From: Promicromonospora iranensis
GTDB taxonomy: Bacteria; Actinomycetota; Actinomycetes; Actinomycetales; Cellulomonadaceae
Reading direction: 5' to 3'
Assembly: GCF_028994775.1 (NCBI RefSeq)
Contig: NZ_JAJQMN010000006.1
Span: forward strand, 248,001 to 312,000
DNA length: 64,000 bases
In this document: in pieces, positions 57,880-64,000 of the stretch
How the letters are laid out: every line of letters starts with the position of its first letter
Position numbering within the stretch: position 1 is the stretch's first letter
Program-made: the position numbers and the translations under genes
Notes under the pieces: generated by a model
Seen by the model: the letters and a program-made list of their open reading frames with translations, nothing else
The model's database searches: none
What the model was told of the DNA's origin: nothing

Positions 57880-57905
57880 CGTGATATCGAGCCGGTGATA
57901 TCACG
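57880..57905. promoter_or_regulatory. CGTGATATC-N8-GATATCACG dyad, likely antitoxin operator
   Basis: A perfect 9-base inverted repeat lies 15 bases before the antitoxin start. The right arm also forms GTGATATCAC, itself a palindrome. Ribbon-helix-helix antitoxins commonly bind such paired sites. Confidence 0.75.
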
Positions 57906-58296
57906 CACGTCAAGAGCCCACCCGAGGGATCGATCGAGCCTGGTGTGGCAGCGGACGCATCAGGACCGCGGGCTCCAGTGCGGTCTTGAGCCGGTCCTAC
58001 AGCGGCTTTGCTGCCGCCCGGTACTCGGCCAGAGGCACGTCCTGCGGGAGGAGCGACGTCACCAGAACGCCGAGCACCTGGCGATCTCCACGAGCTCATG
58101 GATCGACAGGTTCCCGTCCGAGCCCTCCCCGGAGCTGCGGGAACGCTCGATGTTCTGCAGGCAGCGGCCGTTCCTGGGAGAACCCGTTGCGGCCCGCGCA
58201 CATCACGGGACGTGTTGCAGCATTTCACCCGGTGAAGAACGATGACAGCGCATCGTCGGCCGGCGGTGCTCCGGTCTACCAGGGGGAAACCGCGGT
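57906..58296. other. 391-bp gap, no gene recognised
   Basis: Several short frames are open on both strands, but none has a good ribosome site together with a recognisable product. The codon pattern is weak in all. Degraded coding sequence is possible. The last part must hold the promoter of the secreted protease gene. Confidence 0.4.
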
Positions 58297-59556
58297 ATGT
58301 GGCGAAACAGCACGGTCAAGCGCGCGATGCTCATCGGAACGATGGCTTTGACCGCCGCGCTCGCCGTGCCGGCGACGGCAGACACGACCGCCGTCAGCCC
58401 GCTCCTGGCGAACAATCCCGAGCAGATCTCCCCGGAATTCCACACAGCGGTCGAGTCCGCCGTGGATCATGCGGCCGGGGCTGCGACCGAGCTCGCGCTC
58501 GTTCCAGGCTTTGCCGGGGTCGCCGTCGACTACGCCGCCGGGAAGGTGACCGTCTCCTGGAAGGGCGAGGCGCCGCCCGCTGTCGGCGCCCTGGCGGCGC
58601 AGGTACCCGACGGCGTGACCGTCGACGTCGAGCGGGCCGCGCTCAGCGAGGCCGACCTGCGCACGGCGAGCACCCGGCTGATGGACAGCCAGCGGGCGCT
58701 GCACGGTTCCGGCGCCGTGGTCGCCGCACTCCCCGCCGAGGATTACGCCGGCCTCGTCGCCGAGGTCAGCCACGACTCGGCCGCCGCGCGGACGACCGGT
58801 CTCGCCGACGAGCTGGAGCAGGCCGCCGGGGTCCCCGTCCGGGTGGAGGTCGTCGACACCGAGGTGCAGCCCACCGCCACCACGCGTCGCAACGACGACG
58901 CGCCGTGGAACGCCGGCGGAGCGATGGCGACACGGGACGGGACCGACTACTGCACGACGGGCTTCTCGATCATCACCGCCGCGGGGAAGCACCGGGTCAT
59001 CAGCGCCGCACACTGCAACCGCGGCGTCGGGTCGATCGTCCGCGACGGCGCGGGCCAGCCGCTGGGCAAGGTCACGCACCGCTCGCCGTCCCTCGACGCG
59101 CAGGCCATCGCGCCGTTCGACGCCCCGCGGACGACCCATGCCGTGTTCGGCGGTCCGTGGAACGCGTCGCCCTCCGACCCGCGCTACCGGTTCGAGGTCG
59201 CCGGGGTGCAGCGGCCCGCCGTCGGACAGGTCGTCTGCACCTCCGGAGCCGTCACCGGCGAGCACTGCGGCGCCCGCATCCAGGCCACCAACGTGGCATG
59301 GAGCTGCGGCGACCGCACCTGCCACGGGTTCCGGGCCAGCCGCAGTGACGGAGGCGTCGTGGTCGGTGGCGGGGACAGCGGCGGACCGATCTACGCGGTC
59401 ATCGGCGGGCGGGCCTACGCGCGCGGGATGATCGACGGCGGCTCGAACCGCCGCAGCTGCGGCCGGACGTCGGTGCCCACACAGTGCTTCTCGTACGTGT
59501 ACGGCATCCCGATGGTGGACATCCTCGACGCCTGGAACGCGCGCATCTACAGCTGA
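58297..59556 (+). CDS. secreted S1-family serine protease
   Basis: This 419-residue exported chymotrypsin-like protease has a signal peptide with core MALTAALAVPATA (about residues 15-28), then a pro-region of about 180 residues with an alpha-lytic-protease-like alpha/beta pattern, and the catalytic domain (about 205-419). Active-site His is in VISAAHCN (about 237), Asp in SLDAQAIAP (about 266), and Ser in GGGDSGGPI (about 358). Six cysteines in the domain could form three disulfides. Such enzymes fold with help of the pro-region and act outside the cell. It begins the far side of the folC-ileS accessory stretch and converges with ileS. Confidence 0.88.
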   Translation: MWRNSTVKRAMLIGTMALTAALAVPATADTTAVSPLLANNPEQISPEFHTAVESAVDHAAGAATELALVPGFAGVAVDYAAGKVTVSWKGEAPPAVGALAAQVPDGVTVDVERAALSEADLRTASTRLMDSQRALHGSGAVVAALPAEDYAGLVAEVSHDSAAARTTGLADELEQAAGVPVRVEVVDTEVQPTATTRRNDDAPWNAGGAMATRDGTDYCTTGFSIITAAGKHRVISAAHCNRGVGSIVRDGAGQPLGKVTHRSPSLDAQAIAPFDAPRTTHAVFGGPWNASPSDPRYRFEVAGVQRPAVGQVVCTSGAVTGEHCGARIQATNVAWSCGDRTCHGFRASRSDGGVVVGGGDSGGPIYAVIGGRAYARGMIDGGSNRRSCGRTSVPTQCFSYVYGIPMVDILDAWNARIYS

Positions 59557-59568
59557 CCCGCGGGCGCC

Positions 59569-59607
59569 GGTCGAGCTTGCCGGGACCAGGTCTCGACAAG
59601 CTCGACC
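59569..59607. repeat. imperfect palindrome of the TCTCGACAAGCTCGA family
   Basis: GGTCGAGCTTGCCGGGACC (59569-59587) and GGTCTCGACAAGCTCGACC (59589-59607) are complements with two mismatches and a 1-base spacer. It lies between the convergent protease and ileS genes and is a likely bidirectional terminator. Confidence 0.75.
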
Positions 59608-59632
59608 GACGGACCGACGGACCGGCGAAGGC

Positions 59633-62600
59633 TCAGGCCTTCGTCACGGACACCGTCCGCTCGACCCCGGCCGTCACGGCCAGCGACGTCGCCAGCGTCT
59701 CGCGCGTCACCAGCTCGCGGTGCTCCTCGACGGCGGCGACCCACTCGGCCGGCACCGTCAGCTCGAGCGCGATGCGGTCGGCGACCTGCAGGCCGGCGGC
59801 CTTACGGGCGTCCTGCACGTCGCGCACGACGTCGCGGGCGTAACCCTCGGCGCGCAGCGCGTCGTCGAGCGCGAGGTCGAGCACGACGAAACCGCCACCG
59901 GTCAGGACCGCCGCGGCCGTCTCAGCGGGGTCGGCGCCCGCGGCTGACGGGTCCTGGGCTTCCTGGGGAGCGACCACCGTCGTCAGCTCGTACTCGGTCT
60001 CGAGCAGCTCGACGTCGCCCCCGTCCGTCGCGACGACCACAGCACCGGCGTCGGTCTTGGACCAGGCGCCGGACTTCGCGGCCTTGATCACTGCCTGCAC
60101 ACCGCGCCCGAGGCGCGGGCCGGCGGCACGGGCGTTGACCGCGAGGCGCTCGGAGATGCCGTACTCGGTGGCGACCTCCGGGGAGAACGCGACGAGCCGC
60201 ACCTCCTTGACGTTCAGCTCCGTCTCCAGCAGCCCGGTGAATGGCGCGACGCCATCCGGGTCCGCGACGGCCACGACCAGGGAGCGCAGCGGCTGCCGCA
60301 CACGCAGCTTGTTCGCCTTGCGCAGCGCGAGCGTCTGCGACACCACGGCGCGCGCGGACTCGACGGCAGCCACGAGCGCGTCGTCGGCCACGAGCACGTC
60401 ACCGACGTACCCCGCGCTCTGGACAGGCTCGGCCGGGGCGGTGCCGTCCAGCGACGGCCAGTCCGCCAGGTGCACGGAGCGCCCGCCGGTCAGACCGCGC
60501 CAGACCTCCTCGCTGAGCAGCGGCGCCAGGGGCGCCATCACGCGGCACAGCACCTCGAGCGCCGTCGACAAGGTGTCGAACGCGTCGGCGTCCTCGGCCC
60601 AGAACCGGTCGCGCTGCGTGCGCACGTACCAGTTGGTCAGGGCGTCGAGGTACTGGCGCACGGAGTCGCAGGCACCCGCGATGTCGTAGGTGTCGAGCTG
60701 CTCTGTCGTGTCCGAGACCAGCTTCCGCGTGCGCGCGAGCAGGTAGCGGTCCATGACGGGCAGCCCGGCCACCCGCTCGGCGGTCAGGGGCTGCGCGGAG
60801 TAGCCGGTACCGTCGTCGGCGGTGTTGGCGTACAGGGTGAAGAAGTAGTACGTGCTCCACAGCGGCAGCAGCACCTGGCGGACGGCGTCGCGGATGCCCT
60901 CCTCGGTGACCACGAGGTTGCCGCCGCGCAGGATCGGCGAGGCCATGAGGAACCAGCGCATCGCGTCCGACCCGTCACGGTCGAAGACCTCGTTCACGTC
61001 CGGGTAGTTCTTCAGCGACTTCGACATCTTGCGGCCGTCGGAACCCAGCACGATGCCGTGCGAGAGCGCCGTCTGGAAGGACGGGCGGTCGAACAGGGCC
61101 GTGGCCAGCACGTGCAGCGTGTAGAACCAGCCGCGCGTCTGCCCGATGTACTCGACGATGAAGTCGCCCGGGTAGTGGTGCTCGAACCAGTCTGCGTTCT
61201 CGAACGGGTAGTGCACCTGGGCGTACGGCATCGAGCCGGAGTCGAACCAGACGTCCAGCACGTCCTCGACGCGGCGCATGGTGGACTGCCCCGACGGGTC
61301 GTCCGGGTTGGGCCGGGTCAGGTCGTCGATGAACGGGCGGTGCAGGTCCGGGTTGCCGTCCTTGTCCTGCGGCAGCCGCCCGAAGTCACGCTCGATCTCC
61401 GCGAACGACCCGTACACGTCGATGCGGGGGTAGGCGGGGTTGTCCGACTTCCAGACCGGCACGGGCGAGCCCCAGAAGCGGTTCCGGGTGATCGACCAGT
61501 CGCGCGCGTTCTCCAGCCACTTGCCGAACTGGCCCTGCTTGATGTGGTCGGGCACCCAGGTGATCTGGTCGTTCAGCTCGACCATGCGGTCCTTGAACTT
61601 CGACACCTCGACGAACCACGACGACACGCCCATGTAGATGAGCGGCTGCCGGCAGCGCCAGCAGTGCGGGTAGGAGTGCGCGTACTGCTCGCGCCGCAGC
61701 AGCACCGTGCCCGACGACGTCCGACCCGCCTCGGTGCCTTCCGCACCCCGCGTACGGGCCTTGAGGTGGTCGATGATCGACGCGTTCGCATCGAAGACCT
61801 GCAGCCCCACGTACTCCTCGACGGGGAAGGTGAACCGCCCGTCGGCGCCTACGGGGATGACCGGCTCGACACCCTCGCGGTCGCTGACCTGCTTGTCCTC
61901 CTCACCGAAGGCGCCGGCGTTGTGCACCAGGCCGGTACCGTCGGTGGTCGTGACGAAGTCGGCCTCGACCACACGGTGCGCACCCTCGTGGCCCGCGAAG
62001 TACGAGAACGGCGGAGCGTAGGCGGCGCCCAGGAGATCGCTGCCCTTGAGCCGTCCGACGACGTTCGGCGCCTCGGCGCCGTCGTCCGTCAGCTCCCGCG
62101 CGTAGGAGTCCACGCGGGCCTCCGCGAGGACGTACCGCTGCGGGGAGCCGGTGAAGGAGGACTCGACGATCGCGTAGTCGACGTCCGGCCCCACCATGAC
62201 GAGCAGGTTGGAGGGCAGGGTCCACGGCGTGGTGGTCCAGATCAGCAGGTGGTCGCCGACGCGGAGCGCGTCGTCTCCTGTGGCCGAGCTCGCCGGGGCC
62301 TCCGTCACCGCGAACCCGACGGTCACCGCGGGGTCCTGCCGCTGCTGGTAGACGTCGTCGTCCATGCGCAGCTCGTGGTTGCTCAGCGGCGTCTGGTCGT
62401 TCCAGCAGTAGGGCAGCACACGGAAGCCCTCGTAGATGAGGCCCTTGTCGAACAGCGACTTGAAGGCCCAGAGCACCGACTCCATGAACGTCGGGTTCAG
62501 GGTCTTGTAGTCGTTGTCGAAGTCCACCCAGCGGGCCTGACGCGTCACGTACGTGCGCCACTCGTCGGTGTACTTGAGCACGCTGGAGCGGCAGGCCTGG

Positions 62601-62992
62601 TTGAACTTGTCGATGCCGAGCTCGACGATCTCGTCCTTGGTCTTGATCCCGAGCTGGCTCATCGCCTCCAGCTCCGCCGGCAGGCCGTGCGTGTCCCAGC
62701 CGAAGCGCCGCTCGACGCGCTGCCCCTTCATGGTCCGGTAGCGCGGCACCACGTCCTTCGCGTACCCGGTCAGCAGGTGACCGTAGTGCGGCAGGCCGTT
62801 CGCGAACGGCGGGCCGTCGTAGAAGACGAACTCGTTGCTGCCGTTCTCGCCGGCCGGTCGGGCCTCGACGGACGCGCGGAAGGTGTCGTCCTTCTCCCAG
62901 TACTCGAGGACGTCGCGCTCGAGGTCGGGCAGGCTGGGCGACGCGGGCACGGGGGTGGCGGCGTCGCTAGGACGGTGCAGCGGATAGGCCAT
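59633..62992 (-). CDS. ileS: isoleucyl-tRNA synthetase, eukaryote-like type
   Basis: IleRS charges tRNA-Ile and edits valine. The 1119-residue enzyme has the class I HIGH motif as [15 protein letters not shown] (about residue 69), the CP1 editing domain, and [10 protein letters not shown] (about 655). The HYGH form and the sequence [11 protein letters not shown]-type opening (here [16 protein letters not shown]) mark the eukaryote-like IleRS2 group, present in several actinobacteria and typically less sensitive to mupirocin. The ATG at 62992 is preceded by the T-box leader. The frame is open upstream, but that sequence is leader RNA. It is separated from folC by the accessory genes. Confidence 0.96.
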   Translation of the reverse strand: MAYPLHRPSDAATPVPASPSLPDLERDVLEYWEKDDTFRASVEARPAGENGSNEFVFYDGPPFANGLPHYGHLLTGYAKDVVPRYRTMKGQRVERRFGWDTHGLPAELEAMSQLGIKTKDEIVELGIDKFNQACRSSVLKYTDEWRTYVTRQARWVDFDNDYKTLNPTFMESVLWAFKSLFDKGLIYEGFRVLPYCWNDQTPLSNHELRMDDDVYQQRQDPAVTVGFAVTEAPASSATGDDALRVGDHLLIWTTTPWTLPSNLLVMVGPDVDYAIVESSFTGSPQRYVLAEARVDSYARELTDDGAEAPNVVGRLKGSDLLGAAYAPPFSYFAGHEGAHRVVEADFVTTTDGTGLVHNAGAFGEEDKQVSDREGVEPVIPVGADGRFTFPVEEYVGLQVFDANASIIDHLKARTRGAEGTEAGRTSSGTVLLRREQYAHSYPHCWRCRQPLIYMGVSSWFVEVSKFKDRMVELNDQITWVPDHIKQGQFGKWLENARDWSITRNRFWGSPVPVWKSDNPAYPRIDVYGSFAEIERDFGRLPQDKDGNPDLHRPFIDDLTRPNPDDPSGQSTMRRVEDVLDVWFDSGSMPYAQVHYPFENADWFEHHYPGDFIVEYIGQTRGWFYTLHVLATALFDRPSFQTALSHGIVLGSDGRKMSKSLKNYPDVNEVFDRDGSDAMRWFLMASPILRGGNLVVTEEGIRDAVRQVLLPLWSTYYFFTLYANTADDGTGYSAQPLTAERVAGLPVMDRYLLARTRKLVSDTTEQLDTYDIAGACDSVRQYLDALTNWYVRTQRDRFWAEDADAFDTLSTALEVLCRVMAPLAPLLSEEVWRGLTGGRSVHLADWPSLDGTAPAEPVQSAGYVGDVLVADDALVAAVESARAVVSQTLALRKANKLRVRQPLRSLVVAVADPDGVAPFTGLLETELNVKEVRLVAFSPEVATEYGISERLAVNARAAGPRLGRGVQAVIKAAKSGAWSKTDAGAVVVATDGGDVELLETEYELTTVVAPQEAQDPSAAGADPAETAAAVLTGGGFVVLDLALDDALRAEGYARDVVRDVQDARKAAGLQVADRIALELTVPAEWVAAVEEHRELVTRETLATSLAVTAGVERTVSVTKA

Positions 62993-63262
62993 TGTTCTTC
63001 TGGCTCCTGGCGGTTCAGCGGTTCGGCAGCAGGTGGACTTCTGTGGTGCTTCTGCTGCGAGGACGCCGCACCTGGGTGCGCCGCGGTACCACCCCGCTTG
63101 CCGCTCGCTCACGCGTACGGCCGCTCGTTGACGGCTGTGACGGGCCTACCCGTCCGGTTCTACTGGGGTCCCGCTGCCTGACCCTTCGACGTGCTCGGGG
63201 CGGCGCGGCAGGGGGACCTGTTCTTCCGGAGGCTCACCGGTGATGGCCGGGTCGATGCCTGT
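62993..63262 (-). ncRNA. T-box riboswitch leader of ileS
   Basis: The leftward leader carries the conserved T-box core GCGGGGTGGTACCGCGG (63097-63081), which pairs with the CCA end of uncharged tRNA. Upstream are possible Ile specifier triplets AUC at 63244-63242 or 63256-63254, near CCGGTGAGCCTCCGGAAGAAC, which resembles actinobacterial ileS leaders. No terminator with a U-run follows the T-box, and AGGAG lies 11 bases before the ATG, so control is probably at translation. TACGAT (63274-63269) is a candidate -10. The 5' end is an estimate. The rest of this 330-bp gap holds no gene. Confidence 0.88.
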
Positions 63263-63322
63263 GGGGCAATCGTACCGGGCGACGGCAACCGGAAAATCCC
63301 GCCGTCTGGTCGGGAGCACGGG

Positions 63323-63994
63323 TCACGGGCGCGGTACCACCGCCAGGGGCGACTGGCCCAGCCATACCGGCAGGTCACGGCGGGCCTCGGCGGGCCCGTC
63401 CAGGCTCACCGCCTCTCCGCGCAGTGCCATCTGCCACGACAGGTCCCCGCGCCACACCCGGACGAGCGTGCGCAGCGCGGCCGACACCGTCACCGTCGCC
63501 TCGTACCCGGGGTCGTAGTCGCAGATGTCCACCTCCCCGTCGCGCACCACCAGCCACCAGTGCGCGACAGGTGCGGAGACGCCGTCGAACCGGAACGCGA
63601 CCACCGTGCGCTCACGCGGCCAGGCGTTCACGGGCACCGTGCGCCGCATGTCCCACATCAGCAGGTGCGGGTCCAGGTCAGCCTCACCGAGGCCACCGAC
63701 CCAGCGCGTGCCCCAGGCGCCGAGGCTCTCCACGAGCGGTCGCAGCTCCTCGCCCGCCTGGGTGAGCCGGTAGCCGGGATGGTCGTCCGCCTCGTAACGC
63801 CGCACCACACCGGCACGCTCCAGGGAGCGGAGCCGTTTGGCCAGCAGGGCCGGGGACATCTTCGGGACGCCGCGCCGCAGCTCGTTGAACCGGGTGCTGC
63901 CCGCCAGCAGCTCACGGACCACCAGGAGGGTCCACCGCTCGTCGAGCACCTCCATGGCCTTGGCCACGGGGCAGAACTGACCGTACGTCGTCAT
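63323..63994 (-). CDS. HxlR-family regulator with C-terminal extension
   Basis: This 223-residue protein has an N-terminal HxlR winged helix: CPVAKAMEVLDERWTLLVVREL (given in part as AKAMEVLDERWTLLVVREL), GSTRFNELRRGVPKMSP, and LLAKRLRSLERAGVVRR (about residues 8-65). The C-terminal half (about 110-223) is an SCP2-like sterol-carrier fold, suggested by VAHWWLVVRDGEVDI and LRTLVRVWRGDLSWQMAL. Such HxlR-SCP2 fusions occur in actinobacteria and may bind a hydrophobic ligand. The ATG at 63994 is 6 bases from the window edge, so its partner gene is not seen. It is transcribed towards ileS. Confidence 0.87.
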   Translation of the reverse strand: MTTYGQFCPVAKAMEVLDERWTLLVVRELLAGSTRFNELRRGVPKMSPALLAKRLRSLERAGVVRRYEADDHPGYRLTQAGEELRPLVESLGAWGTRWVGGLGEADLDPHLLMWDMRRTVPVNAWPRERTVVAFRFDGVSAPVAHWWLVVRDGEVDICDYDPGYEATVTVSAALRTLVRVWRGDLSWQMALRGEAVSLDGPAEARRDLPVWLGQSPLAVVPRP

Positions 63995-64000
63995 GACGCC

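Noticed and set aside
57906-58296. Short open frames on both strands, one on + with about 115 codons
   Set aside because: No family resemblance, no good ribosome site and uneven codon pattern; a pseudogene remnant cannot be shown.

Overview
The window is high-GC DNA with tightly packed genes, many GTG starts and 1- or 4-base stop/start overlaps. The gene order is that of an actinobacterium: rpsB-tsf-pyrH-frr-cdsA-rlmN, rpsP-KH-rimM-trmD-rplS-lepB-rnhB, ffh, amt-glnB-glnD, ftsY-smc, folC and ileS. A eukaryote-type IleRS behind a T-box leader, DUF2469 after rnhB, DUF4233 before ndk, and a secreted GH16-like protein fit Micrococcales, perhaps Cellulomonadaceae or Promicromonosporaceae. The family assignment is inference from gene content only. 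No rRNA, tRNA, CRISPR array or insertion sequence was recognised.

Layout. 1-2.6 kb: two oxidoreductases divergent from a TetR regulator. 2.6-4.9 kb: thiD behind a TPP riboswitch, convergent with dxr. 5-13 kb: a more variable block (hypothetical protein, HhH-SNF2 helicase, DUF418 membrane protein, small Asp/Gly-repeat protein, secreted SH3 protein, MFS/MerR divergon). 13.1-44.7 kb: a long, mostly leftward housekeeping block covering translation (rpsB, tsf, frr, rplS, rpsP, rimM, trmD, rlmN), protein export (ffh, ftsY, lepB), chromosome biology (smc, xerC, dprA, comM, rnhB), lipid and nucleotide synthesis (cdsA, pyrH) and nitrogen sensing (amt, glnB, glnD). 44.9-52.3 kb: ndk and DUF4233, a TetR/MFS unit, a PTS-type dihydroxyacetone kinase operon, and folC. 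52.4-59.6 kb: an accessory stretch between folC and ileS. 59.6-64 kb: ileS with its T-box and an HxlR regulator.

The most novel-looking unit is the translationally coupled pair at 52358-55536. It is an N-formylglutamate-amidohydrolase-like protein with extra beta-rich and membrane segments, followed by a FolC/Mur-ligase-like ATPase, and it starts back-to-back with the true folC. Next to it are a DUF234-type AAA ATPase with an AT-rich operator, a VapBC-like toxin-antitoxin pair with a perfect operator dyad, and a secreted S1 protease.

RNA- and DNA-level signals are frequent. They include a TPP riboswitch whose ribosome-binding site lies in the aptamer, a 14-bp hairpin that buries the yraN ribosome-binding site, a T-box for ileS, possible GlnR boxes before amt, a 27-bp tandem repeat at the rimM/trmD junction, and several long intergenic palindromes. 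Four of the palindromic or repeat loci share a TCTCGACAAGCTCGA-like core.
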